A stretch of DNA of 7,541 nucleotides from an uncultured bacterium (GTDB lineage Bacteria; Cyanobacteriota; Vampirovibrionia; Gastranaerophilales; Gastranaerophilaceae), in contig URRM01000077.1 of assembly GCA_900550295.1 (NCBI GenBank), forward strand, positions 1 through 7,541. Reading direction: 5' to 3'. The notes under the pieces are model-generated. The model had not been told where the DNA came from. It saw only the letters and a program-made list of their open reading frames with translations, and did not search any database. The position numbers and the translations under genes were made by a program. This document shows positions 1 through 6,449 of this stretch, one piece after another. The first letter of the stretch is position 1. Every line of letters starts with the position of its first letter.

Positions 1-27
1 GACGCTGTTGCGTCGCCGCCTTTTTTT
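1..27 (+). terminator. Intrinsic terminator of an upstream rightward gene (5' part cut off)
   Basis: GACG (1-4) pairs with CGTC (11-14) across a 6-nt loop. The following GCC would extend the stem if GGC lies just before the window. A run of seven T (21-27) follows on the plus strand, the usual order for a rho-independent terminator. It would end a rightward gene outside the window that converges on the phosphoesterase gene. Whether it also works leftward cannot be judged, because the sequence beyond it is missing. Confidence 0.55.
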
Positions 28-45
28 GATTAAATCTTATGCTTG

Positions 46-1683
46 TTATTTTTGCATTGTCTTAACTTTATCGTCCATTGAGTATTGTGGGCAATATGTA
101 GCTAAGTCATTGTATTTGATTGTGATTCTATTATCTTTTGGCATTGAGAAATCAACTGTACCTCTTTTTGTTAAGTAGTCAGTGAAGATTTCTTGTTGGT
201 CACCAACTTTTTCTGCTGTAGCTTTGTATTTATCCAAAATTTGTTTTGAATAATCTGAGCAGAATAAGTATGAGTCGAATGCAACTTTTACTTTTTTGTC
301 TGTGCTTGGATTTTTTGTATCGATTGTTGCTGTAACATTGCCATTTTCATCTGTTAATTCTAATTTTGTTAACGGAGTTTTGCCACCTGCTTGATCGATT
401 GTATATTTCATGCCTGCAGTTCTTAATAATGGAGGATCAACTTCACCGAAAACTTTTGATGATGTAGCATTTAACAAGTCTACAACTTCTTTTTCTGTCA
501 ATTCTGCTGCAACATATGAACTGTTATATGGTAACATTTCATATTTCAAGTTGTAGTTAGAAATTTCGTTGTTAGCGCCGCCTTTAACTGTGTTTGTTGC
601 AAACAATACCGCTTTAACACCTTGAGCTTTACCTTTTTCCAAGATTGCATCAGCTAACATATTGTGAACAGGGTTTTCTCTGTATCTTTCTTCAAATTCA
701 CATTCAGGATCATAACCGTTGGTTACGTTAGCCAAGTGTTGCTTTTCACCTAAAATTTCACCCATTAATTTGTTTACTTTTTTGTCTTCTGCAAAATCTG
801 AAACATTTGCCAAGTTATTTTTAATTGAATCAGTTTTGATTACACCGTTTTGGTCAAACACTACGTCTAAGAAACCTACTTTTTGGTTTAATTTGCCTGC
901 TTGTGTAATAACAACAGGTTCGCCTCTTTTTGATTTAACCAAGTTTAGTTTATGAGTTTCATCTTTATTTTCAGTATTTACGCCTTCAATTGTTGCGTGA
1001 GAGTGTCCGCCGATAATGATATCGATACCTTCTGTTTCTCTTGCAACTTTAAGGTCTGCGTGTTCACCATAACCTAAGTGAGATAACAAGATAATTTTAT
1101 TAATACCTTGTTTTTCAAGGTTTTTAGCTTCTTCGTTAATTGCTTTGATAGTTTTGTCGATGTCTTTAACTCTAACACCTGCTTTTGCATCTTCTGTAAT
1201 TCCTACTTCAGCATCAAATGGAGAAGCACCGATTACCGCAAATTTATGCCCGCCCTTCATAAATACTGCTGATTTAACTAATTTTTTATCTGCAATTCTT
1301 TCTTTTAACGGACAATCTTCGCCAATTTCTAAGTTTGCAGAAACAGCTTTTGCATCAATATTTTTCAAGTTTTCAGCCAAACCTTTAGAACCGGGAGTAA
1401 ATTCGTGGTTACCCAAAGTCATTGCATCAAACTTCATCAAGTTCATAACTTTTGAGATAAGACCAATTCTTTGTTTGTCTTTTCCATAGAAACAATCACC
1501 AGCTGTTAAAGCCAATGTTGAGTTGTTATTGTTTGATTTTTCAAACGAATCTTTTGCTGATTTTAATTTAGCCAAACGGTTAATATCACCGTGCATATCG
1601 TTTGTGTAAAAAACGCTCAATTGAGTTTCGCCAGCTTTTGTATTTGCTATTTGAGGCTTAAAAAAGTTGTTGATACTTGTCAT
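46..1683 (-). CDS. 5'-nucleotidase / UshA-type metallophosphoesterase, apparently cytoplasmic
   Basis: A 545-residue two-domain enzyme of the 5'-nucleotidase family, which removes phosphate from nucleotides or splits UDP-sugars and related esters using two metal ions. The N-terminal phosphoesterase domain (about 22-280) keeps the metal and catalytic motifs: D29 and H31 in YTNDMHG, D63 in TAGD, N92-H93 in LGNHE, H202 in LSHLG, and H227/H229 in GGHSH. The C-terminal domain (about 330-500) is recognisable from NMLADAIL (341-348) and RTAGMKYTID (421-430). Its substrate pocket is unusual: NTVKGG (364-369) stands where the family has an arginine-containing Gly-rich loop, and FCSDY (474-478) where GGDG[FY] is normal, so the substrate is uncertain. 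Length matches UshA, but there is no hydrophobic signal peptide. The start is fixed because the codon just before ATG is an in-frame TAA. A possible AGGAA ribosome site (1697-1701) lies 13 nt upstream, rather far. Family is sure; substrate and location are inferred. Confidence 0.9.
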   Translation of the reverse strand: MTSINNFFKPQIANTKAGETQLSVFYTNDMHGDINRLAKLKSAKDSFEKSNNNNSTLALTAGDCFYGKDKQRIGLISKVMNLMKFDAMTLGNHEFTPGSKGLAENLKNIDAKAVSANLEIGEDCPLKERIADKKLVKSAVFMKGGHKFAVIGASPFDAEVGITEDAKAGVRVKDIDKTIKAINEEAKNLEKQGINKIILLSHLGYGEHADLKVARETEGIDIIIGGHSHATIEGVNTENKDETHKLNLVKSKRGEPVVITQAGKLNQKVGFLDVVFDQNGVIKTDSIKNNLANVSDFAEDKKVNKLMGEILGEKQHLANVTNGYDPECEFEERYRENPVHNMLADAILEKGKAQGVKAVLFATNTVKGGANNEISNYNLKYEMLPYNSSYVAAELTEKEVVDLLNATSSKVFGEVDPPLLRTAGMKYTIDQAGGKTPLTKLELTDENGNVTATIDTKNPSTDKKVKVAFDSYLFCSDYSKQILDKYKATAEKVGDQQEIFTDYLTKRGTVDFSMPKDNRITIKYNDLATYCPQYSMDDKVKTMQK

Positions 1684-1729
1684 TTAAGTGTAAAAATTCC
1701 TATTTTATGAGTTGATAATTAAATAAAGT

Positions 1730-1759
1730 CCTAAAATTGCATGAAATTGCCTAAAAATG
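1730..1759. repeat. Short direct repeats in the divergent intergenic region
   Basis: CCTAAAATTG (1730-1739) recurs as CCTAAAAATG (1750-1759), exactly 20 bp apart, and AAATTGC occurs at 1734-1740 and 1744-1750. Spacing of about two helical turns between two divergent genes could suit a dimeric regulator. In such AT-rich DNA it could also be chance. Nothing else clear lies in 1684-1801. Confidence 0.25.
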
Positions 1760-1801
1760 TAAATCATGTTAATAAAGTTTAAGCCTTTTTTAATATGTTT
1801 A

Positions 1802-1810
1802 TGCTATAAT
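1802..1810 (+). promoter_or_regulatory. Extended -10 promoter of the transketolase-ftsEX operon
   Basis: TGCTATAAT (1802-1810) is a perfect extended -10 element (TGn plus TATAAT). No good -35 hexamer lies 16-18 bp upstream (around 1782-1787), which fits an extended -10 promoter. Transcription would start near 1816-1818. That places the alternative upstream ATG at 1809 outside the transcript and supports the start at 1842. Confidence 0.6.
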
Positions 1811-1830
1811 GTATCTAAAGGAAGATTATA

Positions 1831-1835
1831 AGGAG
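1831..1835 (+). promoter_or_regulatory. Ribosome binding site fixing the start of the transketolase subunit
   Basis: AGGAG (1831-1835) lies 6 nt before the ATG at 1842. The in-frame ATG at 1809 overlaps the -10 box and has no such site, so 1842 is the start. Confidence 0.8.
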
Positions 1836-1841
1836 AAAATA

Positions 1842-2795
1842 ATGTTAACAGTAAACAAAAAAGAACGTAAATCAATCCGTGCAGCTTACGGTAAAGCATT
1901 AGCTGAAGTAGGCAGAGAAAATAAAAACGTAGTTGTTCTTGACTCTGACTTAGCAGGTTCAACTCAAACAGCAATTTTCGCAAAAGAATTTCCTGACAGA
2001 TGGTTCGATTGCGGTATCGCAGAAGCTGATATGACTACAACAGCCGTAGGTTTAGCTACTGTTGGTAAAATTCCATTCATCTCAAGTTTCGCAGTATTTG
2101 CTACAGGCAGAAACTATGACCAAGTTAGAAACGGTATTTGCTATGCTGGTTTCAACGTAAAAGTTGTTGGTACTCACGGTGGTATTACAGTTGGCGAAGA
2201 CGGTGCTACTCACCAATCTTTAGAAGATGTTTCATTAATGCGTGGTATCCCTGGAATGCAAGTTTTAGTTCCATCTGATTGCGCTGAAATGAATGCCGCT
2301 GTAAAATATGCAGTTAATCACTTTGGACCTGTTTACATTCGTGTACCTCGTTCAAATGTACCTGATGTATTTGAAGAAGGTCACAATTTCGATATGACTA
2401 AAGCTGTTGTATTAAAAGAAGGTAAAGATGTAACAATTGTTACTAACGGTGAAACTACAGCAGAAGTTATCGAAGCTTCTGAAATCCTTGCAAAACAAGG
2501 CATTGATGTAGAAATAGTTCATATGCCAATGGTTAAACCAATGGACAAAACAACAGTTATTGAATCGGCTAAGAAAACAGGCTTTGTAATCACAGTTGAA
2601 AACCACTCTGTAATCGGCGGTGTTGGTTCTGCTGTATGTGAAGTTCTTTCTGAATCTCACCCTGTTCCTGTTCACAGATTAGGCATTCAAGATACATTTG
2701 GCCAATCTGGTGATTTCAACAACTTGATGAAACATTACCGCTTAAATTCAACTGAATTAGCTGAAGATATTACAAAATTAATGGAATTAAAATAA
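1842..2795 (+). CDS. Transketolase C-terminal subunit (split transketolase)
   Basis: A 317-residue protein matching the second half of transketolase: the pyrimidine-binding domain (about 10-175) followed by the transketolase C-terminal domain (about 190-310). The full enzyme moves two-carbon ketol units between sugar phosphates in the pentose phosphate pathway using thiamine diphosphate. Visible motifs are FDCGIAEADM (55-64), where E61 is the expected glutamate that activates the cofactor, and THGG...GEDGATHQ (111-125). The diphosphate-binding half of the enzyme is missing, so a separate N-terminal subunit is needed. In split systems the N-terminal gene usually lies next door upstream, but here that position holds a divergent phosphoesterase gene. 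The gene opens the operon with its own promoter and a strong ribosome site, and its stop overlaps the ftsE start by one base (TAATG). A related two-subunit enzyme such as a DXS-like synthase is less likely. Confidence 0.9.
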   Translation: MLTVNKKERKSIRAAYGKALAEVGRENKNVVVLDSDLAGSTQTAIFAKEFPDRWFDCGIAEADMTTTAVGLATVGKIPFISSFAVFATGRNYDQVRNGICYAGFNVKVVGTHGGITVGEDGATHQSLEDVSLMRGIPGMQVLVPSDCAEMNAAVKYAVNHFGPVYIRVPRSNVPDVFEEGHNFDMTKAVVLKEGKDVTIVTNGETTAEVIEASEILAKQGIDVEIVHMPMVKPMDKTTVIESAKKTGFVITVENHSVIGGVGSAVCEVLSESHPVPVHRLGIQDTFGQSGDFNNLMKHYRLNSTELAEDITKLMELK

Positions 2796-3469
2796 TGATA
2801 CAGTTACGCTCGGTAACAAAAAAATATAAAAACAAATACGCCTTAAAGAGTGTCGATTTAGACATTCTATCAGGCGAATTTGTGTTCATCGTAGGTAAGT
2901 CCGGCGCAGGTAAATCTACACTGATAAAAATGCTTTACAAAGAAGAAACTCCAACTTCGGGTACAGTAATTATCGGTGGTATTAACATTGCAAACTTGCC
3001 TCCTGAAAAAGTTCCAAACTTAAGACGTTGCATGGGTATCGTATTCCAAGATTACAAATTACTTCAAAATCAAACAGTATACGATAACGTAGCCTACGTA
3101 ATCAGAACTCTTGGCATCAGTTCAAAAGAAGTTCATGCCAGAGTTACAGGAGCTTTAAAAGTTGTAGGTTTAATCGACAAAATGAAGGCTAGACCTAGCG
3201 AACTATCAGGTGGTGAACAACAACGTGTAAGTATTGCAAGAGCTATCGTAAACGGACCTCCTCTACTTATCGCTGACGAACCGACAGGTAACTTAGACCC
3301 TAAAAACTCTTTAGAAGTTATGCAAATTCTTGACCAAATTAACCAAAGAGGTATTACGGTTATTGTATCAACTCACGACCAAAACATGGTTAACTATTTT
3401 AGAAAACGTGTAATTACGCTTGATAACGGTGAAATTATTCGTGACGTTCAGGATGGTACTTATGAATAA
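2795..3469 (+). CDS. ftsE: Cell division ATP-binding protein FtsE
   Basis: A 224-residue ABC ATPase, the usual FtsE length. It drives the FtsEX complex at the cytoplasmic face of the membrane, where in studied bacteria ATP hydrolysis switches on peptidoglycan hydrolases through FtsX. All ABC motifs are present: Walker A GKSGAGKST (34-42), Q-loop Q85 in VFQD, signature LSGGEQ (137-142), Walker B LLIADEPTGNLD (157-168) with catalytic E162, and H-loop H194. The short VFQDYKLL stretch after the Q-loop is typical of FtsE. The start ATG shares its first base with the stop of the transketolase subunit and has only a weak ribosome site, so translation probably depends on coupling. Identity as FtsE rather than a LolD/MacB-type ATPase is supported by the adjacent, overlapping ftsX. 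Confidence 0.95.
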   Translation: MIQLRSVTKKYKNKYALKSVDLDILSGEFVFIVGKSGAGKSTLIKMLYKEETPTSGTVIIGGINIANLPPEKVPNLRRCMGIVFQDYKLLQNQTVYDNVAYVIRTLGISSKEVHARVTGALKVVGLIDKMKARPSELSGGEQQRVSIARAIVNGPPLLIADEPTGNLDPKNSLEVMQILDQINQRGITVIVSTHDQNMVNYFRKRVITLDNGEIIRDVQDGTYE

Positions 3470-4373
3470 TTCAAAAGCCCAAAAATTAAAAAAGAAAGTT
3501 AAAAATCATATTCCAAAAGACTGGTTAACTGAAATTAGAATCGTTTACCGTATGTCTGTTGAAATTTTTAACGATATCAGAAGAACAGGTTTGATTAACA
3601 TTGCTATTATTACAACAATGGCAGCTATTTTAACTTTGTTCGGAGCTTTACTTAGAACAACTCTTTCAGTTTCATCTTTTGCACACGAATTAGGTAATGT
3701 TCTTGAAATTTCTGTATATTTAAAATCTAACGCAGATGCAAATATTGTTGCAGAAAGAATTAAAGAGTTTGACCACGTTGAAAAGGTAAAAATTATACCT
3801 AAGGAAAAATCTTGGGCAGACTTGAAACGAGAACTTGATATTTCAGACATTGACAATCCGTTGCCTGATACGTTACACGTAAAAGTCGACATGCCTGAAA
3901 ATACAAACGAAGTATTTGGCAAAATCAAAGCCCTCTCTGTTGTTGAAGATATGAGTTATGCACAAGATTTGGCAAAGAAAATTCAGGTATTGAACAAGGT
4001 TGTAAATACAACTACCGTCTTTGTTGTAATCATTGTAGCAATACTAACAATAACTATTATTAATAATACTATTCAGCTTGTAATTCAATCAAGAAAAGAC
4101 GAAATCGAAATTATGCGTTTGATGGGTGTAAGCAACTGGTATATCAGAATTCCGTTGATTATGCAAGGTGCACTATACGGTTTTGTCGGCGCTTTAGTAG
4201 CATTAATCCCTATTGATATCGTACAAAATATGTTGAACAACATCCACAAGTTCTTTGTAATACCATCACCGATATTTGCAGGTAACATAGTAATTATTGC
4301 AACTATCGTTATTGGTATCGCTTTTGGTGCTAGTGGTAGCTTCTTATCAATCAAAAAGCATTTACAAGTATAA
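3462..4373 (+). CDS. ftsX: Cell division membrane protein FtsX
   Basis: A 303-residue permease-like protein, the membrane partner of FtsE. The layout is classic FtsX: a basic cytoplasmic N-terminus (1-43), TM1 (about 44-66), an extracytoplasmic domain (about 67-180) containing NPLPDTLHVKV (132-142), then TM2 (about 182-204), a cytoplasmic loop with RKDEIEIMRLMGVS (211-224), TM3 (about 229-251) and TM4 (about 272-294). The extracytoplasmic domain is the part that contacts a hydrolase or its activator (EnvC, PcsB or CwlO-type) in other species; none is encoded here. The ATG at 3462 was chosen because AGGA (3450-3453) lies 8 nt upstream. It overlaps the end of ftsE by 8 nt. Longer in-frame starts at 3420 or 3453 would only add residues inside ftsE. 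Confidence 0.93.
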   Translation: MNNSKAQKLKKKVKNHIPKDWLTEIRIVYRMSVEIFNDIRRTGLINIAIITTMAAILTLFGALLRTTLSVSSFAHELGNVLEISVYLKSNADANIVAERIKEFDHVEKVKIIPKEKSWADLKRELDISDIDNPLPDTLHVKVDMPENTNEVFGKIKALSVVEDMSYAQDLAKKIQVLNKVVNTTTVFVVIIVAILTITIINNTIQLVIQSRKDEIEIMRLMGVSNWYIRIPLIMQGALYGFVGALVALIPIDIVQNMLNNIHKFFVIPSPIFAGNIVIIATIVIGIAFGASGSFLSIKKHLQV

Positions 4374-4374
4374 A

Positions 4375-5175
4375 ATGAATAACGAAATAACAAAACTTAT
4401 AAATAATTTAAAAAATGTTCCCGCCATGCCTAATGTGGTTATTCAGGCGCTTAATATCGTAAAAAATCCGAATTCCGGTATTAAAGATTTAGGCGACATT
4501 ATGAGTTACGATCAATCTTTAAGTTTGAAGGTTCTAAACCTTGTAAATTCAGCGTATTATGGATTTGCTCAACAAATAACTTCTATAACACGGGCTTTGG
4601 CTTTATTAGGGATGAATCAGGCTAAGAACATTATCGTTGCGATTGCAATGAAACCTATGTTTTCGTCAGAAGAAAATAAAGAACTTTGGGAACATTCAAT
4701 TACAGCTGCCGTTGGATGTGAATATCTTGCCTCTAACCTAAATATTATGGATTCAGAAGAAGCTTTTATTATCGGTTTCTTACATGATATTGGTAAAATT
4801 ATCCTAAATATGCAAGATAAAGATGCCTTAAATCAAGTTAGAGAACTTGTTGCAAACGGTAGTGACGTTATAGAAGCGGAAAGAATGTATTTTGGTACAG
4901 ACCACGCAGAGGTTGGTGCTGCACTTGCTAAAAAATGGCAACTTCCTATTTTACTAACAAATGTTATAAAATATCACCATACTCCAAATCTTGCATCCGT
5001 ACCAAAAGAATGCTCGTTGGTTTATCTTGTAGACAAATTAATCCAAGATAACTTTAACGGAGATATAAACTTTGATTATATTAAAAATTTAAATTTAAAA
5101 CTTGACCAACCGTCGATTTTAAGAGATAGTATAATTAGAAAAGCTAATATATTAATCAGTGAATTATCATCATAA
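4375..5175 (+). CDS. HDOD-domain signalling protein
   Basis: A 266-residue soluble protein made mainly of one HDOD domain (about 8-205), a helical HD-related output module in signalling and regulatory proteins, usually without known enzymatic activity. Recognisable features are the opening LKNVPAMPNVV (12-22), the block LSLKVLNLVNSAYYGF (49-64), ITSITRALALLG (68-79) and the HD core. Unusually for HDOD proteins, the histidines of a true metal-dependent HD site look present: H107, H137-D138 in LHDIGK, H177, and H201-H202. A catalytic role is therefore possible. The start ATG lies one base after the ftsX stop (TAAAATG) with no visible Shine-Dalgarno, so translation likely depends on ribosomes finishing ftsX. 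No transmembrane segment is seen; an upstream in-frame extension inside ftsX looks hydrophobic but is only the ftsX gene read in another frame. The partner or target is not known; the next gene is the obvious candidate. Confidence 0.85.
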   Translation: MNNEITKLINNLKNVPAMPNVVIQALNIVKNPNSGIKDLGDIMSYDQSLSLKVLNLVNSAYYGFAQQITSITRALALLGMNQAKNIIVAIAMKPMFSSEENKELWEHSITAAVGCEYLASNLNIMDSEEAFIIGFLHDIGKIILNMQDKDALNQVRELVANGSDVIEAERMYFGTDHAEVGAALAKKWQLPILLTNVIKYHHTPNLASVPKECSLVYLVDKLIQDNFNGDINFDYIKNLNLKLDQPSILRDSIIRKANILISELSS

Positions 5176-5186
5176 AAGAGGAAAAT

Positions 5187-6440
5187 ATGTACTCAGGAAC
5201 AAATATTATTTTAGTAACTAATAACGAAACTATGATTGGACTTTTAAGTTCAGAATTGGTTCAATTAAGAAACATCGATAGTATTTTGATTAGAAATTAC
5301 CAAAATACACTGGAAACCATTGAATCTGAAAAACCTCAAGCGGTTATTATAAACTGCCAAAACTCAATGGAAGAACCATTCTGTTTAGATTTAATCAGAA
5401 AAATTAAAGAAATAAGCTCTATTCCTATTATTTTATTGGTAGAATCTTACAACACAACATTTATCAAAGTTGCAAACAAAAACGGCATTAGCGATGTTCT
5501 TTCTATTCAATATGGCAATTCAGAAATTCTTATGAGAACAATCTGGAGTTTACAAAAAAATGAACTTCGCCAACAACATAAAAAATATGAAAAACTTTTA
5601 ACTCAATTGAACGCAATTGACGAAAATACAGGGTTCTATACTCCAAAATACAGCGACAAAGTATTCCAAAATGAAATAGATTATTTGAATACAAAAAAAA
5701 TTGATGGTGTGTTTGTTGCGATTGCTCCGAACAAAGAATCAAGATTACAACCGAGTGTTGATAACATTATCGAAACAATAAAAAATAACACACGTGCTAC
5801 AGATACGGTTGCTCATACAAAATCCAAAGATACTTTCTACTTACTATTAGAAAATACAAATTTGGAAGGTTCTATGGTTGTATGGAACAGAATTAATAAA
5901 GCTATTGGCGCAGACGAAGCTATATGTGCGGTTGTTTGTCCGATAGAAAACAAAGATTACGATCAAATAGAAGTGGAACTGAAGGAAGGCTTAGAGTTAT
6001 CTAAAACATCACCAAACTTTTTACACATCGTACAAAGTTCTCAAAAAAAAAATGATAACTGGCTAGAAAACGACGGCTCAACACCTTTAACAAATTCAAA
6101 AGATTTTAAACTTTTTAGACAAATTTTTAATAAAAAACTTGAAAAAATCGTGAAACCGGCTGTTGAAGAACTTATTGAAGAATACAAAGACATATTATTC
6201 AATACAGAAACTCCACTTGTTGAAACAGACGATAGTTTTTCTGTGAAATTTGTCAATAAAAGACAAGAAAGTGAATTTAAACTAACTCAAAAATCTAATA
6301 TTATTCAAGTTGAAGCTATCCACAACGGTTTGGACAGCCCTGAAAATAAAAGTTATTCTATTGGCTTAAATGATATTACAACAAGAGAAATCCAAAATGA
6401 ATTTGAAGATTTCATATTGGACTTCAAAACTTGCCTATAA
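5187..6440 (+). CDS. Degenerate receiver plus degenerate GGDEF protein with uncharacterised C-terminal domain
   Basis: A 417-residue soluble protein, last gene of the operon. Residues 1-120 have the alternating pattern of a response-regulator receiver, but its phosphorylation chemistry is gone: the acidic pair is N12-N13, the acceptor aspartate position is N56 (VIINCQ), and the conserved lysine position is I107. A helix (about 120-142) leads to a domain (about 145-285) that aligns with GGDEF domains through RATDTVAH...FYLLLENTNLEGS, but the GGDEF signature is SKDTF (213-217), so cyclase activity is very unlikely. R203-D206 forms RxxD just upstream, like the c-di-GMP inhibitory site, though one residue farther away than usual. 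Residues about 290-417 match nothing I recognise. A strong ribosome site, AGAGGA (5177-5182), lies 11 nt after the HDOD gene. It is probably a non-enzymatic sensor or scaffold working with the HDOD protein (inference). Confidence 0.75.
   Translation: MYSGTNIILVTNNETMIGLLSSELVQLRNIDSILIRNYQNTLETIESEKPQAVIINCQNSMEEPFCLDLIRKIKEISSIPIILLVESYNTTFIKVANKNGISDVLSIQYGNSEILMRTIWSLQKNELRQQHKKYEKLLTQLNAIDENTGFYTPKYSDKVFQNEIDYLNTKKIDGVFVAIAPNKESRLQPSVDNIIETIKNNTRATDTVAHTKSKDTFYLLLENTNLEGSMVVWNRINKAIGADEAICAVVCPIENKDYDQIEVELKEGLELSKTSPNFLHIVQSSQKKNDNWLENDGSTPLTNSKDFKLFRQIFNKKLEKIVKPAVEELIEEYKDILFNTETPLVETDDSFSVKFVNKRQESEFKLTQKSNIIQVEAIHNGLDSPENKSYSIGLNDITTREIQNEFEDFILDFKTCL
6043..6052 (+). repeat. Run of ten A inside the receiver/GGDEF-like gene
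   Basis: Ten consecutive A fall at codons 286-289 (Gln-Lys-Lys-Asn), just at the boundary between the GGDEF-like domain and the C-terminal domain. Gain of one A gives an immediate TGA; loss of one A gives TAG after about seven codons. Either would produce a ~290-residue protein lacking the last domain. Confidence 0.9.
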
Positions 6441-6449
6441 AGTTTAAAT

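Noticed and set aside
1809..1841. Eleven extra residues at the N-terminus of the transketolase subunit from an ATG at 1809
   Set aside because: That ATG lies inside the TATAAT box and lacks a ribosome site, whereas 1842 has AGGAG at ideal spacing and matches the family start.
4297..4374. Hydrophobic N-terminal extension of the HDOD protein, which might be taken for a signal or membrane anchor
   Set aside because: It is the ftsX coding sequence read in another frame; the ATG directly after the ftsX stop gives the normal HDOD start.
5693..5700. A8 tract as a second slippage site in the receiver/GGDEF-like gene
   Set aside because: Shorter, inside a domain, and slipping there would give a long out-of-frame tail rather than a clean short product.
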